This document shows, one piece after another, positions 1-9,162 of a stretch of 64,000 nt of DNA. The position numbers and the translations under genes were made by a program. Below the pieces are notes generated by a model that was given only the letters and a program-made list of their open reading frames with translations, ran no database searches and had not been told where the DNA came from. How positions within the stretch are numbered: the first letter of the stretch is position 1; each line of letters starts with the position of its first letter. Source of the DNA: Seohaeicola_A nanhaiensis (GTDB lineage: Bacteria > Pseudomonadota > Alphaproteobacteria > Rhodobacterales > Rhodobacteraceae); NCBI RefSeq assembly GCF_042654245.1, contig NZ_JBHSGI010000002.1, forward strand, positions 806,001-870,000, in the 5' to 3' direction.

Positions 1-452
1 GCCTGAACATTGTGCAGCGCGCCGGGCAGTCCGAGCATGAAATCGCCGAAATGCGAAGCCGCGGGCGCGGCATTCGTGATGCGGGCAAAGTCCTCGGGGC
101 CCTGCAGGACGATTCCCGTGCCGGTCTGGGCGGCGTCGCGCCGGTCGGGGGGATAGCCCATGGTCCAGTCGAGGGTGATGCCGAAGCGGTCGACCTTCAC
201 GCCCTCGGAGGCGGCGGTGTCGTGGATTTCGCGGATCGCGCTGACCGTGCGGTCGATGCTGCGAAAGCCGATATGGGCATGCTGCATCATGCGGCCTTCG
301 GCGGCCATGCGGCGTTTGTAGTCGGCCTCAGACGTCACGCCCTCGGCGTCGAGGAAGGCGGAGCGGCCGAGCGTCCAGGTGCCGGCGAGCTTGCGTCCCG
401 CGTCGAGCAGGTCGCGGCCGGGGGTCATGTTGGGGGCGGTGAGAGAGGTCAT
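1..452 (-). CDS. Unrecognised protein, C-terminus beyond window edge
   Basis: Reading leftward from an ATG at 450-452, an open frame runs off the window, giving the first 150 residues. It starts MTSLTAPNMTPGRDLLDAGR and contains a GITLDWTMGYPPDRR stretch and a TGTGIVLQGPEDFARI stretch. No signal peptide or membrane segment is visible, so it is probably a soluble enzyme. I do not recognise the family. It is divergent from the reductase-like gene at 537, with an 84-base gap. Its position beside dimethylglycine-dehydrogenase-type genes suggests a role in methylated-amine metabolism, but that is context only. Confidence 0.6.
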   Translation of the reverse strand, partial: MTSLTAPNMTPGRDLLDAGRKLAGTWTLGRSAFLDAEGVTSEADYKRRMAAEGRMMQHAHIGFRSIDRTVSAIREIHDTAASEGVKVDRFGITLDWTMGYPPDRRDAAQTGTGIVLQGPEDFARITNAAPAASHFGDFMLGLPGALHNVQ

Positions 453-536
453 GCGGGGCACCTCGGCAGGGTCAAGACGGGTTTATCATATCCCGGCGAT
501 GCGACAAGCTTGGCACATCGGACGAAGGAGACGGCG

Positions 537-1295
537 ATGCGGTTGGGAATCATCGGTGTGGGCCATCTGGCCGGGTCGCTGCTGGCCGGAGTGCGGCGCG
601 CGGGTTGGGCGCCGGACGAGGTGCTGCTGGCGCCGCGCGGGCATGGGCCGGAGCTGGCCGGGCGGTTCGGCCATGCGCTGGCGCGGGACAATGCCGAGGT
701 TGTGGCGGTCTGCGACACGGTGCTGCTGGCGGTGCGCCCGGCCCATGCGATGGAGGCGGTGGCGGGGCTGGGCTGGCGCAGCGGGCAGGTGCTGATCTCG
801 GCCTGCGCCGGGGTGCCGTCGGGGGCGCTGGCCGGGGCGGTGGCACCGGCGCGGGTGGTGCGGATCATGCCGATGACGGCGGCCGAGTTCGGGGCGAGTC
901 CGACAGTGGTGTGGCCCGACGAACCGGCGGCGCGGCCGTTCCTGAGTGCCATCGGCACGGCGATTCCGCTGGCCAGCGAGGCGGATTTCGAGACGGCGAC
1001 GGTGAGCGCGGCGGTCTATGGCTGGGCGCAGGAGCTGATCGCGCGGGCGGTCGAGTGGAGCGCGGCGCAGGGGCTGCCCGAGGCCACCGCGCGGCAGCTG
1101 GTGGCGCAGACCTTCGCGGGCGCGGCGCGGATGCAGGCCGAGAGCGCAGCGCCGATGCGCCAGCTGCTGGCCGAGCTGGTGACGCCGGGCGGGATCACCG
1201 AGGCGGGGCTGGAGCATCTGCGCGACGCCGGCGCGCTGGAGGCCTGGGACGGCGCCTGCGCGGTGGTGCTGGAGCGGCTGCGCGGGGCGACCTAG
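537..1295 (+). CDS. Pyrroline-5-carboxylate reductase family protein
   Basis: 252 residues. The N-terminus MRLGIIGVGHLAGSLLAG is a Rossmann NAD(P)-binding loop (G-x-G-x-x-A type). The C-terminal part has the ProC dimerisation-domain pattern, with LVTPGGITEAGLEHL near residue 220. ProC reduces pyrroline-5-carboxylate to proline with NAD(P)H, but ProC-like paralogues outside proline genes often have other imine or ketone substrates. The start at 537 is chosen because GAAGGAG (524-530) sits six bases upstream; the frame is open much further 5' but lacks such a site. The gene ends convergently with the DeoR gene and their stop codons overlap (1292-1295). Its place in a betaine/methylglycine locus suggests a specialised reductase, not the housekeeping ProC. 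Confidence 0.8.
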   Translation: MRLGIIGVGHLAGSLLAGVRRAGWAPDEVLLAPRGHGPELAGRFGHALARDNAEVVAVCDTVLLAVRPAHAMEAVAGLGWRSGQVLISACAGVPSGALAGAVAPARVVRIMPMTAAEFGASPTVVWPDEPAARPFLSAIGTAIPLASEADFETATVSAAVYGWAQELIARAVEWSAAQGLPEATARQLVAQTFAGAARMQAESAAPMRQLLAELVTPGGITEAGLEHLRDAGALEAWDGACAVVLERLRGAT

Positions 1296-2050
1296 CGCGC
1301 GGTGCGCAGGTCGAGGCCATCGAGCAGGCCGGCGAAGTCGGGCGGCGGGGCCTTGTCGGTGATGACGATATCGCCGGGTTTCAGTTCGGGCTGGCGCAGG
1401 GCCGGGCGACGCTCTTGCGGTTCGAATTTGGAGTGGTCCACCGCCATGATCGCGCGTTTGGCGTTCTTCATCATCGCGTGGGCGATATCGACCTCGCATT
1501 GTTCGTGGACGAGGAAGCCTGCCTCGGGGTCGACCATGGAGGCGGAGAGGATCACGTAGTCGACGCGCATCCGCTCGATCACCTCGAAGGCCGAGCGGTC
1601 GAAGGCGGCGCCGTCGTGATCGCGCAGCTGGGTGCCGGCCATCGAGACCTTGTTGCCCGGGATGATCGCGAGCGTCGAGGCGACGAAGGCGGAATTCGTC
1701 ACCACGGTCAGTCCCTTGCAGGCGCGCAGGGCCTGGGCGACGAAGCCCGAGGTGGAGCCGGTGTCGATGGCGACGCTGGTGTTGTCGCCGATCAGCGCGG
1801 CGGCGGCGCGGGCGATGGCGACCTTGGCGTCGCGGTTCAGGTTCATCCGATCGAGAAACGGCGGATCGGTGGGCATCCGGTTGGAGACCAGCGCGCCGTG
1901 CACCTTGCTGATGTCGCCGCTTTCGACCAGCGGCTGGGCGACTCGGCGGATGGTCTGGTCGGAGACGCCGAACATGCGCGACAGCTCGATCACCGAGACG
2001 GTGCCTCGCATGTCCACTGCCTGCAGGATACGTGCCTTGTATTTCGACAT
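1292..2050 (-). CDS. DeoR-family transcriptional regulator
   Basis: 252 residues. The N-terminal helix-turn-helix reads MSKYKARILQAVDMRGTVSV, then LSRMFGVSDQTIRRVAQPL, the DeoR HTH signature. The C-terminal DeoRC sensor domain contains DTGSTSGFVAQAL (about residue 95), the sugar-isomerase-like effector fold. The start is set at 2050 because homologues begin just before this HTH; the frame extends to 2110 without extra domain content. It is divergent from the FAD dehydrogenase at 2199. The direct-repeat element at 2111-2131 in the shared promoter region is the likely operator, and a near-identical copy lies before the transporter genes (6974-6994). The regulator therefore probably controls both transcription units. 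The effector is unknown; DeoR proteins usually sense phosphorylated metabolites. Confidence 0.87.
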   Translation of the reverse strand: MSKYKARILQAVDMRGTVSVIELSRMFGVSDQTIRRVAQPLVESGDISKVHGALVSNRMPTDPPFLDRMNLNRDAKVAIARAAAALIGDNTSVAIDTGSTSGFVAQALRACKGLTVVTNSAFVASTLAIIPGNKVSMAGTQLRDHDGAAFDRSAFEVIERMRVDYVILSASMVDPEAGFLVHEQCEVDIAHAMMKNAKRAIMAVDHSKFEPQERRPALRQPELKPGDIVITDKAPPPDFAGLLDGLDLRTAR

Positions 2051-2110
2051 ATGCCCTGTCCTACACCATCCATATCGACGGACAAGCGCCCATGCGCGGA
2101 ACAGTTCCAC

Positions 2111-2131
2111 TCAAATCAACAGAAATCAACA
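2111..2131. promoter_or_regulatory. Probable DeoR operator, direct repeat
   Basis: Two direct copies of AAATCAACA (2113-2121 and 2123-2131) one base apart, preceded by TC. The same 21-base block occurs with one mismatch, in reverse orientation, at 6974-6994. An inverted half-site TGTTGAT follows at 2147-2153. It lies between the divergent DeoR gene and dehydrogenase gene. Assignment to the DeoR protein is inference from proximity and recurrence. Confidence 0.65.
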
Positions 2132-2198
2132 TTTTCGTTGCCGCCTTGTTGATCTTGGCTAAGGTGAAGGCCGGATCGACCCCCCAATGGAAGGCATC

Positions 2199-4616
2199 AT
2201 GGCACGTCACGCGGCAAAACATCTGATCATCGGCGGGGGCATCCTTGGCTGTTCGATCGCCTATCACCTGACCCGGCGGGGCGAAAAGGACGTGGTCCTG
2301 CTGGAGCGCGCCGGCCTGACCGAGGGCGCGACCTGGCACGCGGCCGGGCTGGTCGGACAATTGCGGTCCTCGCGCAACACCACGCGGATGCTGAAGAAGT
2401 CGGTCGAGATGTATGACCGTCTGCAGAACGAAGAGGGGATGCAGTTCGACTGGAAGAAGACCGGGTCGCTGCGTCTGGCCGCGACGGCCGAGCGGATGCT
2501 GGAGGCGAAACGGCTGGCGACGATGGCGCGCAGCTTTGATCTGGAAATGCACATCATCTCGCCCGAGGAGGCGAAGGAGCTGTTCCCGCTGATCGAGGCG
2601 AAGGGGCTGCATGGCGCGGCCTATATCCCCTCGGACGGCTATGTCGATCCGGCCTCGCTGTGTCAGGCGGTGGCGGGGGCAGCGCGCCGGCAGGGCGCGG
2701 ATATCCGCCAGAAGGTCGAGGTGCTGGACTTTACCGTCAGCAACGGGCGCATCACCGGGGTGGAAACGACCGAGGGCACCTGGGAGGCCGATACGGTCAT
2801 CCTGGCCACCGGCATGTGGAGCCGCGAGGTGGGCGCCAAGCTGGAGCTGCGGATCCCGGCCTGCGCGGTGGAGCATCAGTATATCGTCACGGAATCGACC
2901 GGCCAGGAGGTCGGGCATTTCCCGACCCTGCGCGACCCCGAGCGGCTGGTCTATTACAAGCCGGACGTCGGCGGGCGGCTGGTGATCGGCGGCTATGAGG
3001 ACGACACCCTGCCCTTTGGCGACAAGGGCATTCCGGGCGCCTTCGTGCGCCAGCTGCTGCCCGAGAACCTGGACCGCTTCCTGCCGCTGGCCGAGCTGGC
3101 GGGCAAGGTCACACCGGTGGTCAACGAGGTGGGCATACGGCAGGTCATCAACGGGCCGATTCCCTATTCGGCGGATGGCGATTTCGTCATGGGCTGGCAG
3201 CCAGGGGTGAAGAACCTGATGCTGGCGACCGGGTTCCTCTATGGCATCGCCGCCGGGGGCGGCGCGGGCGAGATGATCGCCGAATGGGTGGTGGACGGGC
3301 AGCCCTCGCTCGACCTCTGGCCGCTGGACGTGCGCCGGTTCGGGCCGCACCACGGCACGCGGGCCTTCATGTATCCCCGCGCGGTGGAGCATTACGCGCA
3401 TCACTACAAGAAGCGCTATCCCGGGCAGGAACACGAGACCGCGCGCCAGCTGCGGCTGTCGCCGCTCTATCAGCGGCTGAAGGACATGGGCGCGGTCTAT
3501 GGGTCGAAGAACGGCTGGGAGCGGCCGCTGTGGTTCGCGCCCGAGGGGGTGGAGCCGGTGGACCAGCTCGATTTCCTGAACCCCGGCTGGAAGAAATATG
3601 CGGCCGAGGAACACCGCGCCGTGCGCGAGCGGGTGGCGCTGATCGATCAGACGTCCTTCGCCAAGTTCGAGCTGATCGGTTCGGGCGTGACGGAGTTGCT
3701 GCAAAAGCTTTGCGTGTCGAACATGGACAAGCCGGTGGGCAGCGTCATCTACACCCAGATGTGCAACGAACGCGGCGGGACCGAGGCGGATGTGACCTTT
3801 ATCCGGCTGGGGCACGACCGGTTCTACATGGTCACGGGGTCGGGGTTCGGGGTGCACGATACCGACTGGATCCGGCGGCACCTGCCCGAGGATGGCTCGG
3901 TGCATCTGATCGAGGTGACAAGCGGCGTGGCGGTGATCAACATCGTCGGGCCAAAGTCGCGCGAGGTGCTGGCGGCGGTGTCCGAAAGCGATGTGTCGGA
4001 TGCGGCGATCCCGTTTTCGACAGCGCGCGAGATCGTGGTCGGTGCGGCCCCGGTGCGGGCCGCGCGGATCGGTTATGTCGGCGAGCTGGGATACGAGCTG
4101 CACATCCCGACCGAATTCGCGCTGCATGTCTACGATACGCTCTGGGCCGCCGGGCAGGTGCAGGGCATCGCCAATGTGGGCTATCGCGCGATCGACAGCC
4201 TGCGGATGGAAAAGGGCTATATCTACTGGTCGGGCGACGTGACGCCGGATTATTCGCCGATCGAGGCGGGCGTGGGATTCCGCGTGCATCTGAAATCGAA
4301 GGGCGACTTCCTGGGCCGCGCGGTGCTGGAGCGGCAGAAGGCCGAGGGCGTGACACGGCAGCTTTGCACCTTTGTCACGCCGATGAACCTGCCGCTGACC
4401 GGGGGCGAGACGATTTTGCTCGACGGGCGGGTCGTGTCGCTGGCGACCTCGGTGGGCTTCGGGCACACGGTGGGCCAGACCATCCTGCGCGGTTATCTGG
4501 CACGCGAACACTGGGAGGCCGAGGGGTTCGAGATCGAGGTTTTTGGCGAGCGCCATCCGATCGACCGGGTCGAGGGGCCGGTCTATGATCCCGAGAACCG
4601 CGCATTGAAAGGATAG
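2199..4616 (+). CDS. GcvT-family FAD dehydrogenase (dimethylglycine/sarcosine dehydrogenase-like)
   Basis: 805 residues. The N-terminal DAO-type FAD domain has IIGGGILGCSIAYHL (residues 10-24). ATWHAAGLVGQL follows; the His near residue 47 matches the covalent FAD attachment site of dimethylglycine dehydrogenases. The C-terminal half is a GcvT aminomethyltransferase domain (RIGYVGELGYELHIP, then YRAIDSLRMEKGY). These enzymes demethylate N-methylglycines and pass the one-carbon unit to tetrahydrofolate. The length fits the two-domain family (about 800-860). The ATG at 2199 is preferred over 2187 because GGAAGG (2189-2194) precedes it. It is followed after six bases by a kinase-like gene, and its paralogue lies at 12017. 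The exact substrate (dimethylglycine, sarcosine or another methylamine) cannot be read from sequence. Confidence 0.9.
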   Translation: MARHAAKHLIIGGGILGCSIAYHLTRRGEKDVVLLERAGLTEGATWHAAGLVGQLRSSRNTTRMLKKSVEMYDRLQNEEGMQFDWKKTGSLRLAATAERMLEAKRLATMARSFDLEMHIISPEEAKELFPLIEAKGLHGAAYIPSDGYVDPASLCQAVAGAARRQGADIRQKVEVLDFTVSNGRITGVETTEGTWEADTVILATGMWSREVGAKLELRIPACAVEHQYIVTESTGQEVGHFPTLRDPERLVYYKPDVGGRLVIGGYEDDTLPFGDKGIPGAFVRQLLPENLDRFLPLAELAGKVTPVVNEVGIRQVINGPIPYSADGDFVMGWQPGVKNLMLATGFLYGIAAGGGAGEMIAEWVVDGQPSLDLWPLDVRRFGPHHGTRAFMYPRAVEHYAHHYKKRYPGQEHETARQLRLSPLYQRLKDMGAVYGSKNGWERPLWFAPEGVEPVDQLDFLNPGWKKYAAEEHRAVRERVALIDQTSFAKFELIGSGVTELLQKLCVSNMDKPVGSVIYTQMCNERGGTEADVTFIRLGHDRFYMVTGSGFGVHDTDWIRRHLPEDGSVHLIEVTSGVAVINIVGPKSREVLAAVSESDVSDAAIPFSTAREIVVGAAPVRAARIGYVGELGYELHIPTEFALHVYDTLWAAGQVQGIANVGYRAIDSLRMEKGYIYWSGDVTPDYSPIEAGVGFRVHLKSKGDFLGRAVLERQKAEGVTRQLCTFVTPMNLPLTGGETILLDGRVVSLATSVGFGHTVGQTILRGYLAREHWEAEGFEIEVFGERHPIDRVEGPVYDPENRALKG

Positions 4617-4622
4617 GTCAGG

Positions 4623-5549
<927 letters not shown>

Positions 5550-5563
5550 GGTCTGTGAACCTT

Positions 5564-5586
5564 GCCCCTGCCGGGAGGGGCCTTTT
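5564..5586 (+). terminator. Rho-independent terminator
   Basis: Stem GCCCCT (5564-5569) and AGGGGC (5576-5581) with a six-base loop, then CTTTT. It lies 15 bases after the stop codon of the phosphotransferase gene and before the repeat array. Confidence 0.7.
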
Positions 5587-5599
5587 GGTCTGACGGTGG

Positions 5600-6118
5600 T
5601 TTTGGTGGGATAGGGCGGTGCCCCCTCACCCCCGAGGGGGAGAGGGGATGGCGCTTTGCTTCGGCCTTGTTCAGTTTGGAGGGGCGGTGCCCCCTCACCC
5701 TGACCATCTCCCCCGAGGGGAGAGGGGATGGCGTGTTGCTCTGGACTTGTTCAGGTTGGAGGGGCGGTGCCCCCTCACCCTGACCCTCTCCCCGAGGGGG
5801 AGAGGGGATGGCGCTTTGCTCTGGACTTGTTCAGGTTGGAGGGGTGGCGCCCCCCTCGCCCTAACCCTCTCCCCCGAGGGGAGAGGGGATGGCGCTTTGC
5901 TTCGGCCTTGTTCAGGTTGGAGGGGCGGTGCCCCCCTCACCCTGACCCTCTCCCCCGAGGGGAGAGGGGATGGCGCGTTGCTCTGGACTTGTTCGATTTG
6001 GAGGGGCGGTGCCCCCTCACCCTGCGCCTCTGCCCCAGGTGACAGGGGACAGGTTGCGCTTTGGGTTGGGCGGATTCCCTCTCCCCTCCGGGGAGAGGGT
6101 CAGGGTGAGGGGGAGCGC
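5600..6118. repeat. Tandem array of ~80-bp hairpin repeats
   Basis: The block GGAGGGGCGGTGCCCC or a close variant starts at about 5679, 5759, 5839, 5919 and 6000, a period of 80-81 bases, with a degenerate earlier copy near 5605. Each unit has CCCTCACCCTGACCCTCTCC, then a palindrome CCCCGAGGGG-type core and GAGAGGGGATGGCG, then TTGCTCTGGACTTGTTCAGG or a TTCGGCC variant. The last piece (6078-6117) carries the palindrome inverted. The CCCTCACCC...CTCTCCCC hairpin resembles a REP-like intergenic element seen in many proteobacteria. The array occupies the convergent gap between the phosphotransferase and the phosphatase; no gene is credible here. Confidence 0.85.
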
Positions 6119-6120
6119 CG

Positions 6121-6888
6121 TCAGTTCACCAGTTCGACCAGTTCCGCCAGCAGTTCGGGCGTCGCCGCCGTCAGCGTGCGGCCGTCCGACTCCATTGACA
6201 GCGGGCGGCCCTGCCAGTCGGTCATCAGCCCGCCGGCAGCCGTGACCACGGCGCTGACGGGGAGGTAGTCGTAGGGCTGCAGGTCGAAGTCGATCACGGC
6301 GTCGACGAGGCCGCGCGCGACCAGGGCGTGAGGATAGCAGTCGGCCCCCATGCGGCGCAGGCTGCCGGCGCGGATCATGCGGGCGAAGGCATCGGGTGCC
6401 TGGGCGGCCAGCTTGTCGCCTTCGTTCAGGAACAGTCGGGCCTCGGCCAGCGACGTGCAGGTGCTGACCCGGATCGGGGCGCCGTTGCAGGTGGCGCCGA
6501 GGCCGCGGGCGCCGGCGTAGACCTCGCCCAGCGCGGGCATCCGGATCACGCCGAGTTGCGGGCCCTGGGCGGTGATATGGCCGAGCAGCATCCCGAAGAG
6601 CGGCAGGCCCGCGATGAAGGACCGCGTGCCGTCGATGGGGTCGATGATCCACATCTCGGCCCCCTCGCCCGTCTGGCCGAATTCCTCGCCGAAGATCGGC
6701 TCGCCCGGGAAGGCGCGGGCAAGGCCGGCGCGGATCGCCTGTTCGGTCTCGCGGTCGGCGATGGTGACCGGGCTGAGGTCGGCCTTGGTTTCGACGTCGG
6801 GCGCGCCGCGGAAGTGGCCGAGCGCCACGCGCGCGGCGGTTTCGGTGATCTGGACGGCCTCGGCCAGCCGGTCTGTCAGGTCTTTCAT
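6121..6888 (-). CDS. Inositol monophosphatase family phosphatase
   Basis: 255 residues. All family metal-site motifs are present: GEEFG (about residue 68), WIIDPIDGTRSFI (about 80-92) and the C-terminal YDYLPVSAVVTAAGG. It hydrolyses phosphate monoesters with magnesium; inositol-phosphate, histidinol-phosphate and other small substrates are all known in the family. The ATG at 6888 has a GGAG seven bases upstream; an in-frame GTG at 6915 is the alternative. The gene is divergent from the transporter operon, and the DeoR-type operator lies between them. A phosphatase in a locus with two small-molecule kinases could reverse or complete their chemistry; that is speculation. HisN (histidinol-phosphatase) is a plausible alternative name. 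Confidence 0.83.
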   Translation of the reverse strand: MKDLTDRLAEAVQITETAARVALGHFRGAPDVETKADLSPVTIADRETEQAIRAGLARAFPGEPIFGEEFGQTGEGAEMWIIDPIDGTRSFIAGLPLFGMLLGHITAQGPQLGVIRMPALGEVYAGARGLGATCNGAPIRVSTCTSLAEARLFLNEGDKLAAQAPDAFARMIRAGSLRRMGADCYPHALVARGLVDAVIDFDLQPYDYLPVSAVVTAAGGLMTDWQGRPLSMESDGRTLTAATPELLAELVELVN

Positions 6889-6973
6889 GGCGCGCTCCGG
6901 GGATTCAACTGCCACAGGACTGTCCCGTTTTTTCAGCCGCGGGCAACTGAAAGCTACAAGTTGATATGGAATT

Positions 6974-6994
6974 TGTTGATTTTTGTTGATTTGA
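6974..6994. promoter_or_regulatory. Second probable DeoR operator
   Basis: Read on the minus strand this block has the same two AAATCAACA repeats as 2111-2131, with a single mismatch in the joining base. A further GTTGAT half-site precedes it at 6959-6964. It lies between the divergent phosphatase (6888) and the transporter binding-protein gene (7094), so it could control both. Confidence 0.65.
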
Positions 6995-7093
6995 CTGCCG
7001 AATCCGGTTGAATGCTCAGGATACCGCTGGCGTTTCGAGGGCTCCAGACCCGTTTCCAGAACCGCGCGTCAGCCCCAACCTGGGAGTAGCTTC

Positions 7094-8026
7094 ATGAAAT
7101 ACATCTCCGTTGCGGCGGCCGCGCTGATGACCGCCTTTCCGGCCTGGGCGCAGGATTCCAGCGATCCGATCAAGCTGACGCTGCACGACTGGTCGGGCCA
7201 GCTGATCACCACGACGCTTATGGGCGAAGTGCTGAAGCAGGCGGGCAACAACGTCGAATACGTGCAGGCCGACTATATCGCGCAATTCGCCGGGCTGAAG
7301 ACGGGCGACCTGCATGTCGCGATGGAGATCTGGGAGACGACGGGCCGCGAGGCGATGGACGAGGCCTTTGCCACCGGCAATGTGGTCAACATGGGCGAGA
7401 CCGGGATGCAGGCCATCGAGGAGTGGTGGTATCCGGCCTATATGGCCGAGCGCTGCCCGGGCCTGCCGAACTGGGAGGCGCTGAAGGACTGCGCCGATGC
7501 CTTCGCGACCCCGGAGACCGCGCCGATGGGCCGCTATCTGGGCGGTCCGGTGACCTGGGGCGGCTTCGACGAGGAGCGGGTCGAGGCGCTGGAGCTGGAC
7601 TTTGAAGTGGTCCACGCGGGCACCGACGCGGCGCTGTTCGCCGAGCTGGAGGCGGCCTATCAGCGGCAGGATCCGATCATGCTGTGGGTCTATTCGCCGC
7701 ATTGGGCGCCGACGAAATACGAGGGGCATTATGTCGAGTTCCCGCCCTATTCGCCCGAGTGCTATTCCGATCCATCGGTCGGTGTGAACCCGGACATGGC
7801 CTATGACTGCGGCAAGCCGCGCGGGCCGATCTGGAAGGTGGGCTGGAAGGGCGTCGCCGAGAAATGGCCGAACGCGGCCAAGACCATCGAGAACTTCCAC
7901 ATCACCAACGAGGAGATGGGCAAGATGGTGGCCGAGGTCGATCTGGACGGCAAGTCGGTCGACGAGACGGTCGCCGCCTGGATGGATGCGAACAAGGACG
8001 TCTGGTCGGCCTGGATCGTCAAATAG
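7094..8026 (+). CDS. Glycine betaine/choline-type ABC transporter substrate-binding protein
   Basis: 310 residues. It opens with a clear Sec signal peptide (MKYISVAAAALMTAFPAWAQ, cleavage near 20), so the product is periplasmic. The mature part has OpuAC/ProX features: LHDWSGQL near the start, VEYVQADYIAQFAGLKTGDL, then a Trp/Tyr-rich interior (EEWWYPAYM, WVYSPHWAP) suited to a cation-pi cage for quaternary amines. It is the first gene of a transporter operon with the ATPase (8148) and double permease (9163). A strong hairpin in the 121-base gap to the ATPase probably keeps more binding protein than membrane components. Substrate: a betaine, choline or similar; not resolvable further. Confidence 0.88.
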   Translation: MKYISVAAAALMTAFPAWAQDSSDPIKLTLHDWSGQLITTTLMGEVLKQAGNNVEYVQADYIAQFAGLKTGDLHVAMEIWETTGREAMDEAFATGNVVNMGETGMQAIEEWWYPAYMAERCPGLPNWEALKDCADAFATPETAPMGRYLGGPVTWGGFDEERVEALELDFEVVHAGTDAALFAELEAAYQRQDPIMLWVYSPHWAPTKYEGHYVEFPPYSPECYSDPSVGVNPDMAYDCGKPRGPIWKVGWKGVAEKWPNAAKTIENFHITNEEMGKMVAEVDLDGKSVDETVAAWMDANKDVWSAWIVK

Positions 8027-8041
8027 GTCTCTCCCTGACCT

Positions 8042-8073
8042 GGGGCGCGCCTGTCCTGCGGGCAGCGCGCCCC
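8042..8073 (+). terminator. Attenuating hairpin after binding-protein gene
   Basis: Perfect nine-base stem GGGGCGCGC (8042-8050) and GCGCGCCCC (8065-8073), followed by ATCTTTCC. There is no long T tract, so it may act as a partial terminator or as a stabiliser of the upstream mRNA. Confidence 0.6.
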
Positions 8074-8147
8074 ATCTTTCCGTTTGAACTTCCGATTGCC
8101 CGGCGTGCCGCGCCGGGTCACGATAAAGATTACTGCCAGGGGCCGGC

Positions 8148-9161
8148 ATGGACAAACCCGTCATCCTTGAATGCCGGAAGGTGTGGAAGCTGTATGGCGC
8201 GCAGGCCGACAGCTTTCTGACGCATACGCCCGCGCCCGAGAAGGGCGCGCTGCGCGCCGCCGGGCTGATCGGCGCGGTGCGGGCGGCGGATGTGCAGATC
8301 TACAAGGGCGAGATCTTCGTCATCATGGGGCTGTCGGGGTCGGGCAAGTCGACCCTGGTGCGGTGTCTGTCGCGGCTGATCGAGCCGACGGCGGGGGAGA
8401 TCTTCTTTGAGGGGAAGAACCTGCTGGAGATGTCCGAGGCCGAGCTGATCCGGATCCGGCGGACCAAGATGGGCATGGTGTTCCAGCAGTTCGCGCTGCT
8501 GCCGCATCTGACGGTGCTGGAGAATGCCGCCTTTCCGCTGGACGTGCAGGGCGTGCCGCGGGCCGAGCGGATGGCGCGGGCGCGCAAGGTGGTGGAGCTG
8601 GTCGGGCTGAAGGGGCGCGAGGATTACTACCCGCGCGAGCTGTCGGGCGGGCAGCAGCAGCGGGTCGGCATCGCGCGTTCGCTGGCGGTGGAGCCGGACC
8701 TGTGGTTTCTGGACGAGCCCTTCTCGGCTCTGGACCCGCTGATCCGGCGCGAGATGCAGGACGAGTTCATCCGCCTGCAGAACATGCTGCACAAGACCAT
8801 CGTCTTCATCACCCATGATTTCGACGAGGCGATCCGCCTGGCCGACCGTATCGCGGTGATGAAGGACGGGGCGATCGAACAGGTGGCGACGCCGGAAGAG
8901 CTGGTGCTGCATCCGGCGACGGACTACGTGGCCGAATTCACCCGCAATGTCAGCCGGTCGAAGGTGATCCGCGCCGCCTCGGTTATGGATCCGCTGGGGG
9001 GCGACAGCTTTGCCGGAGAGGTGCCGCATGACGCGCGGATCGAGGATATCGCCGACCGGGTCGAGGCTTCCGCCCTGCCCCATCGCGTGATGCGCGAGGG
9101 CGAGCCCGTCGGGCAGATCACCCGGCAGGCGGTGATCGACGTGCTGGTCGGGCGGCGCTGA
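8148..9161 (+). CDS. Betaine-type ABC transporter ATP-binding protein (ProV-like)
   Basis: 337 residues. Walker A is GLSGSGKST (about residues 63-71), the Q loop is MVFQQFALLPHLTV, the signature is LSGGQQQR (about 166), Walker B is LWFLDEPFSALDPL, and the H loop is FITHDFDEA. The N-terminal extension (residues 15-50) before the ATPase core is typical of QAT-family ProV proteins. It energises import by the permease encoded two bases downstream. No complete CBS pair is evident at the C-terminus; only about 70 residues follow the core, so osmotic gating through CBS domains is doubtful. This fits a catabolic more than an osmoprotective uptake system. Confidence 0.92.
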   Translation: MDKPVILECRKVWKLYGAQADSFLTHTPAPEKGALRAAGLIGAVRAADVQIYKGEIFVIMGLSGSGKSTLVRCLSRLIEPTAGEIFFEGKNLLEMSEAELIRIRRTKMGMVFQQFALLPHLTVLENAAFPLDVQGVPRAERMARARKVVELVGLKGREDYYPRELSGGQQQRVGIARSLAVEPDLWFLDEPFSALDPLIRREMQDEFIRLQNMLHKTIVFITHDFDEAIRLADRIAVMKDGAIEQVATPEELVLHPATDYVAEFTRNVSRSKVIRAASVMDPLGGDSFAGEVPHDARIEDIADRVEASALPHRVMREGEPVGQITRQAVIDVLVGRR

Positions 9162-9162
9162 G

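Noticed and set aside
605..2152. Long rightward open frame of over 500 codons across the reductase and DeoR genes
   Set aside because: Composition is Gly/Arg/Ala-rich shadow coding on other frames; the reductase and the DeoR HTH in the same DNA are unmistakable.
5600..6118. CRISPR array
   Set aside because: The whole 80-bp unit is conserved with little unique spacer, the palindrome is too GC-rich, and no cas genes are nearby.
5618..6268. Repetitive protein with PLTLTLSPEGRGDG-like units
   Set aside because: It is a translation of the 80-bp hairpin repeat array; the period is not a multiple of three in all units, so other frames give equally long products.
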